From: an uncultured Hyphomonadaceae bacterium | Lineage (GTDB): Bacteria; Pseudomonadota; Alphaproteobacteria; Caulobacterales; Hyphomonadaceae | Direction of reading: 5' to 3' | Assembly: GCA_938084575.1 (NCBI GenBank) | Contig: CALKFG010000006.1 | Coordinates: 62,001 to 126,000 of the forward strand | Length of the DNA stretch: 64,000 nucleotides | Shown: one piece after another, positions 1 through 7,907 of the stretch | How the letters are laid out: each line of letters begins with the position of its first letter | Numbering within the stretch: the first letter of the stretch is position 1 | Notes under the pieces: generated by a model | The model's database searches: none | The model's input: only the letters and a program-made list of their open reading frames with translations | Told to the model about the DNA's origin: nothing | Made by a program: the position numbers and the translations under genes

Positions 1-518
1 ATGTCGTCAAACTTCTCCAGCGCCCGCAGCAGCATGGCATCGAAGGTTCCATTCCTGTAGCAGTCTGTGGCCGACAGGAAGTCGTAGTCGAACCCGAAGC
101 CATCGAGAAAGGCACAGAGCCGCGCGCCCATATGGGCGCCATAGGAGTCATGTGTTCCGAAGGGATCCGGCACGCTGGTCAGGGGTTTCTGGAGAAAGGG
201 TTCCAGCGCCGCCGGGTTAGGGACTGTGGGCGGCACTTTGCGCATCCCGTCCATGTCGTCCGAAATGCAGATCAGCCGGGTTTCATAAGCCCCGGCCGTC
301 AGGACTTCGAAGGCATGTTTGACCATGCTGGTCCGGACCACTTCTCCGAACGTGCCGATATGCGGCAGGCCGGAGGGGCCATAGCCGGTTTCAAACACGA
401 TCGGGCCGGTCTTGGCCTGACCCCGCCGCGCCATGATGTCGAGCCGCTTGCGCAGGGCGCGGGCCTGTTCAAACGGCCAGGCCTTGGCAGTTTCGGCGAA
501 GGAGGCGAGATCCGGCAT
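1..518 (-). CDS. lysK: Class I lysyl-tRNA synthetase, N-terminal part (runs off the window)
   Basis: Attaches lysine to tRNA-Lys in the cytoplasm. The window holds about 172 N-terminal residues starting MPDLASF. The class I signature [10 protein letters not shown] lies at residues 47-56 and is followed by a long conserved stretch ([24 protein letters not shown]) typical of the archaeal-type class I LysRS, which many alphaproteobacteria use instead of class II LysS. The start at 518 fits the family, with the catalytic motif about 50 residues in. The C-terminal part lies beyond base 1. It is transcribed away from the membrane protein/HTH pair at 675-1313. Identification is by motif and is quite secure. 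Confidence 0.9.
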   Translation of the reverse strand, partial: MPDLASFAETAKAWPFEQARALRKRLDIMARRGQAKTGPIVFETGYGPSGLPHIGTFGEVVRTSMVKHAFEVLTAGAYETRLICISDDMDGMRKVPPTVPNPAALEPFLQKPLTSVPDPFGTHDSYGAHMGARLCAFLDGFGFDYDFLSATDCYRNGTFDAMLLRALEKFDD

Positions 519-600
519 CGGGGAGCCCTTATCTGGAAGGCGGAGGGAACGGCGTCACCTAGCACCACCCCGGGTCTTGTCAAATCGGGCGCCGGCAAAG

Positions 601-636
601 TGTCAAAAATTCTTGACATGTAAAGAATTTTTGACA
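601..636. promoter_or_regulatory. Perfect 14-bp inverted repeat, putative operator
   Basis: TGTCAAAAATTCTT at 601-614 is repeated exactly as its reverse complement at 623-636, with an 8-bp spacer (GACATGTA). The arms contain TTGACA at 613-618 and 631-636 (and TTGACA on the minus strand at 606-601), so the repeat overlaps likely -35 elements. It lies 39 bp before the membrane protein start at 675 and 83 bp before lysK on the other strand. The HTH regulator encoded at 1095 is the obvious candidate binder. The symmetry is seen directly; the operator role is inferred. Confidence 0.6.
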
Positions 637-674
637 GGATTGCGGGGGATGCTGGTTTGCCATTGGGAGATTTT

Positions 675-1091
675 ATGAGCCCTTATTTCCGGGTCGATAT
701 TGCCGCGTCGGCCGTCACAATTCTGGTCGGCCTGTTACAGCTCGCGGCGTATGCGGGCTGGGTTGGTAATGGCCCGGTCGATGGGGTGGGCTTTTTCATC
801 CGTCTGGCGGGGAGCGTCGGCCTGATCGTGGTCCTGAGTGTGGCGGTGGCCATCGTCGCGGCAATCCTTGATCGCGACAGTCGCGATCTGGATGAGCGGG
901 AGCGCCAGCTGCACTTCCGGGCAAGCGGCGGCGTGTCTGCGACCTATGCTGCCGGGCTGGTTCTGCTGATGCTGTCTGCGTTCCGTCCGCTTTCGCCGAT
1001 GCAGCTCGCCCATGCGGTCATCGCCATTTTCGTTGTCGGCGAGGCGGTTCGATTGGCTGGCCTTGCTGTCCATATGGCGCGACGTGTCTGA
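675..1091 (+). CDS. Four-helix membrane protein, DUF2178-like, paired with HTH regulator
   Basis: Predicted 138-residue inner-membrane protein of unknown function. Hydrophobic segments lie at about residues 8-30, 40-65, 88-108 and 113-132. A charged cytosolic-looking loop between the second and third carries DERERQLHFRAS, which resembles the D-E-R motif loop of DUF2178-type proteins that sit beside small HTH regulators. The start ATG at 675 is preceded by GGGAG five bases upstream; an in-frame ATG at 657 lacks such a site. The stop is 3 bp before the regulator gene, so the two are probably cotranscribed from the promoter containing the inverted repeat at 601-636. The family link is from memory of the motif and only moderately sure. 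Confidence 0.65.
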   Translation: MSPYFRVDIAASAVTILVGLLQLAAYAGWVGNGPVDGVGFFIRLAGSVGLIVVLSVAVAIVAAILDRDSRDLDERERQLHFRASGGVSATYAAGLVLLMLSAFRPLSPMQLAHAVIAIFVVGEAVRLAGLAVHMARRV

Positions 1092-1094
1092 GGC

Positions 1095-1313
1095 ATGGCG
1101 CGTCGTCCTGTGATCGGGAACCGGGTCCGTGCGCTGCGCGAGGCGCATGACCGGATGAGCCAGGCCGATCTGGCCGCAGCGATCGGTGTGACCCGGCAGA
1201 CGGTCATCGCGATCGAGCATGGGAAATATTCGCCAAGCCTCGACTCTGCCTTTCGGATCGCAAGGGTTTTCGGGGTCGGGATTGAGGATGTCTTCAGCTG
1301 GGATGAGACGTAG
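1095..1313 (+). CDS. Small XRE-family HTH transcriptional regulator
   Basis: A 72-residue protein that is essentially one Cro/C1-type helix-turn-helix domain. The helices are RVRALREAHD, SQADLAAAIGV (positioning helix) and TRQTVIAIEHGKYSP (recognition helix), followed by LDSAFRIARVFGVGIEDVF, the usual ending of this family. It has no ligand or dimerisation domain. It begins 3 bp after the membrane protein gene and is probably its autoregulatory partner, acting at the inverted repeat at 601-636. Regulators of this size paired with a multi-span membrane protein are widespread, and their signal is generally unknown. Confidence 0.85.
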   Translation: MARRPVIGNRVRALREAHDRMSQADLAAAIGVTRQTVIAIEHGKYSPSLDSAFRIARVFGVGIEDVFSWDET

Positions 1314-1345
1314 GGGGCGGCGGCTGCCCGCCCTGAAGACGCACT

Positions 1346-1360
1346 TGACAATCATTCTCA
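1346..1360. promoter_or_regulatory. Putative Fur box
   Basis: TGACAATCATTCTCA matches the 7-1-7 Fur palindrome TGATAATNATTATCA at 12 of 14 informative positions. It overlaps a TTGACA -35-like hexamer at 1345-1350 and lies 20 bp before the ferredoxin start at 1380. Iron-repressed expression is typical for bfd genes, so position and target agree. The match is seen; the regulation is inferred. Confidence 0.6.
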
Positions 1361-1379
1361 ACTGTTGCACATGGTTCTC

Positions 1380-1580
1380 ATGATCATTTGCGTCTGCCGC
1401 CGTATCAATGAACAGGGTGTCCGCACCGCGGTAGCTGCCGGTGCCCGGTCGCCTGAGGCCGTACAGGCCTTCCACGGATGCGCGTTCAATTGTGGCAAGT
1501 GCCGCTGCGCCATGGGCGAAACCATTTCTCAGACGCTGGATGAGACCGTGCCGGATGAGGCGCTTCTGGCGGCCGAATAG
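1380..1580 (+). CDS. bfd: Bacterioferritin-associated ferredoxin ([2Fe-2S], Bfd-like)
   Basis: A 66-residue protein with the BFD-type cluster ligands Cys4, Cys6, Cys38 and Cys41 (MIICVCRR near the start, then FNCGKCRC). In characterised cases Bfd docks on bacterioferritin and donates electrons to reduce and release stored iron. No bacterioferritin gene is adjacent here. In-frame starts also exist at 1365 (TTG) and 1371 (ATG), but ATG 1380 puts the first cysteine at residue 4 as in the family. A Fur-like box lies immediately upstream, consistent with induction under iron limitation. Confidence 0.85.
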   Translation: MIICVCRRINEQGVRTAVAAGARSPEAVQAFHGCAFNCGKCRCAMGETISQTLDETVPDEALLAAE

Positions 1581-1582
1581 GC

Positions 1583-2611
1583 TTATTCGCCTTCCTCCTG
1601 ATACCCGACCAGCCTGAGCGGCCGGGCTTTGCGACCTTCCAGCTCTGCCCAGCGCACCAGGGCGTCCTCGCGCCCATAGGTGATCCACAGTTCTTCCGGG
1701 GCGACGTCCCTGATCGTATCGGTCAGCTCCGTCCAGTCGGCATGGTCCGACAGGATTAGCGGCAGTTCCACGCCGCGCTGCTTGGCCCGCTGGCGCACCC
1801 CCATCCAGCCCGAGGCGAAGGCGAGGATCGGATCAGGGAAACGCTGTCCCCATTTGTCCGTGAACGCATTGGGTGGTCCGACGATGACCTCGCCGCGAAA
1901 CTGTTCTGCGGGGCCAGCCCGCCGGTCCGGCAGGGTGGCCGGGGCAAGCGGGCCCAGAGCAATGCCTTCGGCTTCGTACAGGGCGCAGAGCTTTTCCAGC
2001 GCGCCATGAATGTAGATGGTCCGGTCCCAGCCGGCCTCTCGCAGCAGCCGGATCACGCGCTGTGCCTTGCCAAGGGAATAGGCGCCGACCAGGTGGGTGC
2101 GGTCTGGAAACACAGCGAGGCTGTGCAGCAGGCGGGCAATTTCCCCGCGATCATCGGGGTGGCGGAAGACGGGAAGGCCGAATGTCGCCTCGGTAATGAA
2201 GACATGGGTGCCCGGGACAATGTCAAAGGCCTGGCAGGTGGGGTCGGCCCGGCGCTTGTAATCGCCGGCAGCCACCATGCGCAGGCCGCGCCATTCGACG
2301 ACGATCTGGGCGGATCCCAGAATGTGACCCGCGGGGGCCAGCCAGACGGTGACGCCATTGATGTCGATCCGCTCGCCGAGGGCCAGTTTCTGCTGGCGGG
2401 CGGTGAAGTCTGCCCCGTAGCGGGCCGCCATAATCGACAGGGTCTCCGGCGTCGCCAGGACCGCACCATGGCCGGCCCGGGCATGGTCGGCGTGACCATG
2501 CGTGATCACGGCCCGGTCGACGGCGCCGCGCACCGGGTCGATGTAAAAGTCCCCGGGGGGGCAATACAGCCCTTTCGGTGTCGGATGCAGGAGGAGGTCA
2601 GGCCGGATCAT
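1583..2611 (-). CDS. Ligase-associated DNA exonuclease (metallo-beta-lactamase/beta-CASP)
   Basis: A 342-residue protein of the mRNA 3'-end-processing-exonuclease-like MBL family that accompanies ATP-dependent DNA ligases in bacterial repair clusters. The metal-binding HGHADH is at residues 38-43; further metal motifs are AGHILGSAQ, AAGDYKR and the C-terminal LSDHADW. The start MIRPDLLL at 2611 leaves 40 bp to the transporter gene upstream; a longer frame reaching 2695 would overlap that gene. The Lhr-like helicase of the same repair set is divergently encoded at 3846, but no ligase lies between them. The exonuclease role comes from family annotation. Confidence 0.85.
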   Translation of the reverse strand: MIRPDLLLHPTPKGLYCPPGDFYIDPVRGAVDRAVITHGHADHARAGHGAVLATPETLSIMAARYGADFTARQQKLALGERIDINGVTVWLAPAGHILGSAQIVVEWRGLRMVAAGDYKRRADPTCQAFDIVPGTHVFITEATFGLPVFRHPDDRGEIARLLHSLAVFPDRTHLVGAYSLGKAQRVIRLLREAGWDRTIYIHGALEKLCALYEAEGIALGPLAPATLPDRRAGPAEQFRGEVIVGPPNAFTDKWGQRFPDPILAFASGWMGVRQRAKQRGVELPLILSDHADWTELTDTIRDVAPEELWITYGREDALVRWAELEGRKARPLRLVGYQEEGE

Positions 2612-2651
2612 GTCACAGATGGGGCGCCAGGGCAGGCCTCCGTCGGGCGGC

Positions 2652-3677
2652 CTAGAATTGGGGCAGCTGACCGGTTGCCAGCCAGGGCATGCCAAAGGCC
2701 AGCAGGATGCTGATCAGGAGGCCGATCAGGGCCCGCACGATATCCGAGCCGATATCCCCGAGGGCTTCCATGCGGTTGCGCAGATTGGCGACATAGGCGA
2801 TGGCGATTTCGCGTCCGGCGATCAGGCCCAGGAAGACCCAGGTGGTGCTCATCGGGATGTCGCTGACTTCCTTGAACAGGAACAGGATGATGCCATAGAT
2901 GACATCGACCAGCGTGGCGGACCGGATATCGGTGGTGTTGGTCTTGGACAGCACGATCTTCTGGATCTCGCCGCCCCGATTGGCAAAGATCCAGGCATGC
3001 AGGCCGAGCAGGACAAGGGTGGCCAGGATCAGGGTCCCGGGGGCGAAGCTGACCAGCGTCTCGCCATTGATGACTTCGGTCGTCCGCGGCAGGAACACGA
3101 AGATGTTGGCCAGGTCCTGCATCAGCCATTGCGACCACAGGAAGGCGGTCGACAGCCATTGCAGTGCGACCCAGTGAATGGCTGGCTTCTGGTCGTTGGT
3201 GCGGGAGATCCAGCGTTCCCAGCTGCGGGCAACCAGGACATAGACGGCGCCACCCGCCAGCAGGGCAACGACATAGCCGAGCCCGGATTTCACCAGCATC
3301 TTGCCCAGCACACCTTCAGTGGCGTCGCCGCCGGTCAGGGCAAAAATGGTCAGGACCAGGAAGGTCGTGGACACCGGAATGCCCCACTGGGTCAGGAAAA
3401 TCAGGACCAGAGGCGGCAGGGCATGCCACCATTTTATGCCCCCCTCCGGATACGGAATCGAGTCGAGCCGGTCGAAGGCGATATCGCCGCCATTCATGAC
3501 ATAGCCATACAGCATGATTGCAATCAGAATGGAGCAGGCATAGAGCCAGAGGACCCACCAGGGGCGTCGGCTGTTGGACGCGAGAAACGTGCCCAGTGTC
3601 TGAATGGCGTCATTCGCCACAATGGCATAGCCGCCGAGCAGAAAGCCTATCAGCCCAAAGAGTTCAAAGCTGCCCAT
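2652..3677 (-). CDS. PiT-family inorganic phosphate transporter-like membrane protein
   Basis: A 341-residue multi-span membrane protein. The N-terminal GGYAIVANDAIQTLGTFLAS resembles the conserved GxNDxxxxxGT motif of PiT phosphate carriers, and GIPVSTTFLVL resembles the second PiT signature (P-V-S-T-T). About eight to ten hydrophobic segments are visible. It probably moves phosphate with a cation across the inner membrane, though it is shorter than classical PitA (about 500 residues) and its substrate is not certain. It sits between the exonuclease gene (same strand, 40 bp away) and the divergent helicase gene, where a DNA ligase gene might be expected. Confidence 0.75.
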   Translation of the reverse strand: MGSFELFGLIGFLLGGYAIVANDAIQTLGTFLASNSRRPWWVLWLYACSILIAIMLYGYVMNGGDIAFDRLDSIPYPEGGIKWWHALPPLVLIFLTQWGIPVSTTFLVLTIFALTGGDATEGVLGKMLVKSGLGYVVALLAGGAVYVLVARSWERWISRTNDQKPAIHWVALQWLSTAFLWSQWLMQDLANIFVFLPRTTEVINGETLVSFAPGTLILATLVLLGLHAWIFANRGGEIQKIVLSKTNTTDIRSATLVDVIYGIILFLFKEVSDIPMSTTWVFLGLIAGREIAIAYVANLRNRMEALGDIGSDIVRALIGLLISILLAFGMPWLATGQLPQF

Positions 3678-3845
3678 CGCCCATGTTCCGCCCGTTCCAT
3701 CCAGCCTGTCTCAGCAGCCGGGCTTGGGATAAGCGATCCCTGCAGGACAATCAATCGCTCAATCAGGCGGTGCCTGGAAATTGTGGTTCCGCGGCAACAA
3801 GTCTGGCGCATAGGTTTGCGTCCCGAAATGGGCTAGGCATCTCCC

Positions 3846-6350
3846 ATGACAGAGACAGATCCTGCCCCGTTTGAGCTGCCCGCCCGGTTCCAGGCCTGGT
3901 TTGCCCAGCGCGGCTGGCAGGTGCGTCCGCATCAGCAGGCTCTGGCCATGGCGGTTCGGGCCGGGCAGAGCGGTCTGCTGATCGCCCCGACCGGCGGTGG
4001 CAAAACCCTGGCGGGGTTTCTGGCCAGCCTGATCGACCTCGCCGACCGCCCGGCAGGGCGGGACCCGCGGCCAGCCTTGCACACGCTGTATATTTCCCCG
4101 CTCAAGGCGCTGGCGGTGGATGTTGAAAGAAACCTGCAGACGCCGATCGCGGAAATGGATCTTGCGCTGCGGGTCGAAACCCGAACCGGCGACACGCCGG
4201 CGGCCAAGCGCCAGCGCCAGCGACGCGACCCGCCGGATATCCTGCTGACCACGCCGGAACAGGTGGCGCTCTTTATTGCCTCCGATCATGCCCGGGCTTT
4301 CTTCGCCGACCTGCAATGCGTTATCATCGATGAGATACATGCCATACAGGGCTCGAAGCGGGGGGATCTGCTCAGCCTGTGCCTGGCGACGCTGGCAGAC
4401 TGGGCCCCGGCCTGTCGCTTTGTCGGCCTGTCGGCGACGGTGAAGACCCCGGGCCTGCTGCAGGACTGGCTGGCCTTTCGGGGCACGCCGGCCTGTCTGA
4501 TTGAGGCTGAAGGCGGCGTATCGGCGCGGGTCGAGCTCCTGGTGTCGCGTGAGCGCATTCCCTGGTCGGGGCATTCGGGGCGTTTCGCGGTCGGCGAAGT
4601 TTATGAACGGATCCGTGACGCCCGCCTGTCCCTGGTCTTTGTCAATACGCGCGCCCAGGCCGAGATCCTGTTCCAGGAGCTGTGGCGGGCCAATGAAGAC
4701 GGCCTCGCCATCGCCCTGCATCATGGCTCGCTGGCCCGCGAGCAGAGGCGCAAGGTGGAAGCTGCGATGGCCGCCGGGCAGTTGAAGGCGGTGGTCTGCA
4801 CCTCAACCCTCGATCTCGGTATTGACTGGGGTGACGTTGACCTGGTGATCCAGATGGGCGCGCCAAAGGGGGCGGCCCGGCTGATTCAGCGCATTGGCCG
4901 CGCCAATCACCGCATGGACGAAGCCAGCCAGGCGGTTCTGGTCCCCACCAACCGGTTCGAGGTGCTGGAATGCCGGGCGGCCGAGGCCGCAGTCGGTGCC
5001 GGCGAGATAGATGGCGCCCCGCCGCATGACGGCGCGCTGGACGTGCTGGCCCAGCATGTCATGGCCCGGGCCTGCGGCGAGGGGTTCACGCTGGACGGCC
5101 TGTATCGGGAAATCTGTCAGGCCGCGCCCTATCGCCGGCTCGACTGGGACACGTTCGAGCGGGTTGTGGATCTCGTGGCCACCGGTGGCTATGCCCTGAA
5201 AACCTATGACCGGTTTCGCCGCATCGTGCGCCGGCGGGACGGCATGTGGGTCAACCGAACCCGGCGAGACGCCCAACAGCACCGGATGAATGTTGGGGCC
5301 ATTGTCGAGGCCCGACAGCTGACGGTTCGTCTGGCCAGCCGCGTCGGGGGTGACAAAGCGGGGCAAACCAGCGGCCGTGCGGCGCTGCGACCGGGGCGGC
5401 GTCTTGGTGACATCGAAGAAGGATTCGTGTCCTCTCTCAGCCCGGGGGACACCTTCCTGTTCGCGGGTGAAATCCTGCGTCTCCTCGGTATTCAGGACAT
5501 GGATGCGCTGGTCAGTCGCGCTCCGGGCGACAAGAGCCCGGCCATTCCAAGCTATAATGGTGGTAAATTTCCCCTGACCACTTTTCTGGCCGAACGGGTG
5601 CGCCAGATGATCCACGATCCTGACCAGTGGGTCGACCTGCCCCTGCCGGTCCAGGAATGGTTCGAAATCCAGCGTCTGCGATCAGTGATCCCTGCAGCGG
5701 ACGAGTTGCTGGTCGAAACCTTTGCCCGTGGCGGCCGTCATTATCTGGTCTGCTATCCGTTCGAAGGACGGCTGGCTCATCAGACCCTCGGCATGCTCCT
5801 GACCCGCCGACTGGAGCGGCTTGGCGCGCGCCCCCTTGGCTTTGTTGCGTCGGACTATGCCCTGGCCGTCTGGGCCATGACCCCGCTGGGCAGGCTGGAC
5901 CTGGACGAGCTGCTCAACCCCGACCTTCTTGGCGATGACCTTGAGGCCTGGCTGGATGAAAGCGTCCTGATGAAGCGGCATTTTGCCCATTGCGCACTGA
6001 TTTCCGGGCTGATTGCCCAACGTCTGCCGGGCAATGAGAAAACCGGCCGGCAGGTCACCTTCTCAACCGATCTGATTTACGATGTCCTGCGCAGCTATGA
6101 GGCTGATCATATCCTGCTGCAGGCCGCGCGCCAGGATGCGGCCACGGGCTTTCTGGATATCCGGCGCCTGTCAGACATGCTGATGCGGATCCGCGGCCGG
6201 CTGGTTCATCGCGACCTGCCGCGCATCAGTCCTTTCGCGGTGCCTGTGATGCTGGAAGTCGGGCGGGAGCCGGTCCATGGCGCCAGTATAGAAGAGGCCA
6301 TTCTGCGCGAGGCGGAGTCGGATCTGGTGCGCGAGGCAATGCACATCTGA
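3846..6350 (+). CDS. Ligase-associated DEXH-box DNA helicase (Lhr-like)
   Basis: An 834-residue superfamily 2 helicase. Walker A APTGGGKT is at about residues 47-54, the Walker B/DEXH box IIDEIHAIQGSKRGD has DEIH at 162-165, motif III is VGLSATV, and the C-terminal RecA lobe has VVCTSTLDLGIDWG and RIGRANHRMDE. A long Lhr-type C-terminal region follows. Its size and architecture match the helicase that co-occurs with an MBL exonuclease, an ATP-dependent ligase and PdeM phosphoesterase in a proposed DNA damage response set. Only the exonuclease (1583-2611) is nearby; ligase and PdeM are absent from the window. Lhr enzymes translocate 3' to 5' on DNA. Confidence 0.88.
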   Translation: MTETDPAPFELPARFQAWFAQRGWQVRPHQQALAMAVRAGQSGLLIAPTGGGKTLAGFLASLIDLADRPAGRDPRPALHTLYISPLKALAVDVERNLQTPIAEMDLALRVETRTGDTPAAKRQRQRRDPPDILLTTPEQVALFIASDHARAFFADLQCVIIDEIHAIQGSKRGDLLSLCLATLADWAPACRFVGLSATVKTPGLLQDWLAFRGTPACLIEAEGGVSARVELLVSRERIPWSGHSGRFAVGEVYERIRDARLSLVFVNTRAQAEILFQELWRANEDGLAIALHHGSLAREQRRKVEAAMAAGQLKAVVCTSTLDLGIDWGDVDLVIQMGAPKGAARLIQRIGRANHRMDEASQAVLVPTNRFEVLECRAAEAAVGAGEIDGAPPHDGALDVLAQHVMARACGEGFTLDGLYREICQAAPYRRLDWDTFERVVDLVATGGYALKTYDRFRRIVRRRDGMWVNRTRRDAQQHRMNVGAIVEARQLTVRLASRVGGDKAGQTSGRAALRPGRRLGDIEEGFVSSLSPGDTFLFAGEILRLLGIQDMDALVSRAPGDKSPAIPSYNGGKFPLTTFLAERVRQMIHDPDQWVDLPLPVQEWFEIQRLRSVIPAADELLVETFARGGRHYLVCYPFEGRLAHQTLGMLLTRRLERLGARPLGFVASDYALAVWAMTPLGRLDLDELLNPDLLGDDLEAWLDESVLMKRHFAHCALISGLIAQRLPGNEKTGRQVTFSTDLIYDVLRSYEADHILLQAARQDAATGFLDIRRLSDMLMRIRGRLVHRDLPRISPFAVPVMLEVGREPVHGASIEEAILREAESDLVREAMHI

Positions 6351-6392
6351 CCGTCATGCGGGACGATATCCCGGCGGCGACGGGGCCGCAGC

Positions 6393-7898
6393 TCAGGCGC
6401 GGGCGCGCAGCTGGCGGCGTCTTTGAACACTGCTGGGAATGTGCAGGCTTTCGCGGTATTTGGCCACGGTCCGGCGTGCAATCTCGATCCCGAACTCGGT
6501 CAGGATTTCGACAATTTTGTCATCTGACAGAACGTTGTCGCCCTCTTCGGCGATGAGCTGGCTGATCCTGTAGCGCACCGCTTCTGCAGAGTGGGCGTCG
6601 CCACCACCGGTGGAAGGGATGGACGCCGAAAAGAAATATTTGAGCTCGAACATGCCGCGGGGGGTCGCCATGTATTTGTTCGAAGTGACCCGGCTCACGG
6701 TGCTTTCATGCATGTCGATGGCGTCCGCGACCTGTTTCAGGTTGAGGGGGCGCAGATGCGCCACGCCATGGGCAAAAAAGGCATCCTGCTGGCGCACGAT
6801 TTCGCTCGCCACTTTGAGGATCGTCCGCGCGCGCTGGTCGAGGGATTTGAGCAGCCAGGTCGCATTCGCCGCACATTCGCTGATAAATTCCCGTTCCCGC
6901 TCAGGCATTTTGAGGGCGCTGACTTCGGCATAATAGGCCTTGTCCATCAGCACGCGGGGCAGGGTCTCGGCATTCAGCTCGACCACAAACATCCCATTTG
7001 GCAGTTCACGGACAAAAACATCCGGGGCCACAGCAATCGTCGTTTCTGCCGAAAAACAGGCACCGGGCCGCGGGCTGAGCGCCCGGATTTCTGCCAGCAT
7101 GTCGATGATGTCATCCCGGTCCACACCGCACAGGTCTGACAGGCCTTTGAGGTCATGACGGGCGACCATACCGAGGTGCTCAAGCAAGGTTTGCATGGCC
7201 GGGTCGAGCCGGTCGCGTTCTGCCAGCTGCAGGCCGAGGCATTCCTTCAGGGTCCGCGCCATCACGCCGGTCGGATCAAATTGCTGGCAGGCCGCCAAGG
7301 TGTCGGCCACCAGGCTGGGATCTGCGCCCAGCGTGCGGGCGACCTCGCCCAGATCGGCCTGGCAATAGCCGGCATCGTCGGTTTCATCGATCAGCCGCGT
7401 CGCGATCAGCCGTTCGGCGGGTGACAATCCAGACACGCTGAGCTGTTCGTGCAAATGGGCGTTCAGGCTTTTCTCAGAGGTCAGCGACGCCTCGACGTCA
7501 TACGCCTCGCCTTGTCCGCCGCCGCCGACCGTTGACCAGTCGGTTGTGGCTGAGGGTCCGGATGTGGCACTGGCCGGCAGGGCTGCATCTGATCCGGTGC
7601 CGGAGTCGTACAGATCGCTGTCGGGGGCATCCAGTGCATCCTGCGCCGCCCTGTCGGGCGCGTCATTGTCGAGCGACAATTCTTCCCGCCGTGCCGGCTC
7701 CTGGCCGGTGTCGTCGGCGGCCTCCTGAGTGTCATCGCCGTCGCTTCGTTCGAGCAGCGGATTGCTTTCAATCTCAGATGCGACGAACTCGGCCAGTTCA
7801 ATATTAGACAGTTGCAGCAGCTTGATCGCTTGCTGCAGTTGCGGCGTCATGACCAGGGACTGGCCCTGTCTGATGTCTAATCGCTGTTGCGCAGCCAT
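6393..7898 (-). CDS. rpoN: RNA polymerase sigma-54 factor
   Basis: A 501-residue sigma factor that directs polymerase to -24/-12 promoters and needs AAA+ activators. Region I, the glutamine- and leucine-rich activator-response segment, is at about 13-45 (QSLVMTPQLQQAIKLLQLS). An acidic Asp/Glu-rich region II lies at about 50-120. The core-binding and DNA-binding domains end with the RpoN box ARRTVAKYRE at about 474-483. It lies 9 bp downstream of lptB, in the order lptC-lptA-lptB-rpoN seen in many proteobacteria. The hpf/raiA and ptsN genes that often follow rpoN are missing; the next gene is the convergent helicase. Confidence 0.97.
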   Translation of the reverse strand: MAAQQRLDIRQGQSLVMTPQLQQAIKLLQLSNIELAEFVASEIESNPLLERSDGDDTQEAADDTGQEPARREELSLDNDAPDRAAQDALDAPDSDLYDSGTGSDAALPASATSGPSATTDWSTVGGGGQGEAYDVEASLTSEKSLNAHLHEQLSVSGLSPAERLIATRLIDETDDAGYCQADLGEVARTLGADPSLVADTLAACQQFDPTGVMARTLKECLGLQLAERDRLDPAMQTLLEHLGMVARHDLKGLSDLCGVDRDDIIDMLAEIRALSPRPGACFSAETTIAVAPDVFVRELPNGMFVVELNAETLPRVLMDKAYYAEVSALKMPEREREFISECAANATWLLKSLDQRARTILKVASEIVRQQDAFFAHGVAHLRPLNLKQVADAIDMHESTVSRVTSNKYMATPRGMFELKYFFSASIPSTGGGDAHSAEAVRYRISQLIAEEGDNVLSDDKIVEILTEFGIEIARRTVAKYRESLHIPSSVQRRRQLRARA

Positions 7899-7907
7899 CC
7901 TGGTCTC

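Noticed and set aside
2610-3836. A 408-codon plus-strand frame across the PiT-like gene
   Set aside because: It is antisense to a membrane protein with recognisable signatures; the translated product is Gln/Gly/Asp-rich and resembles no family.
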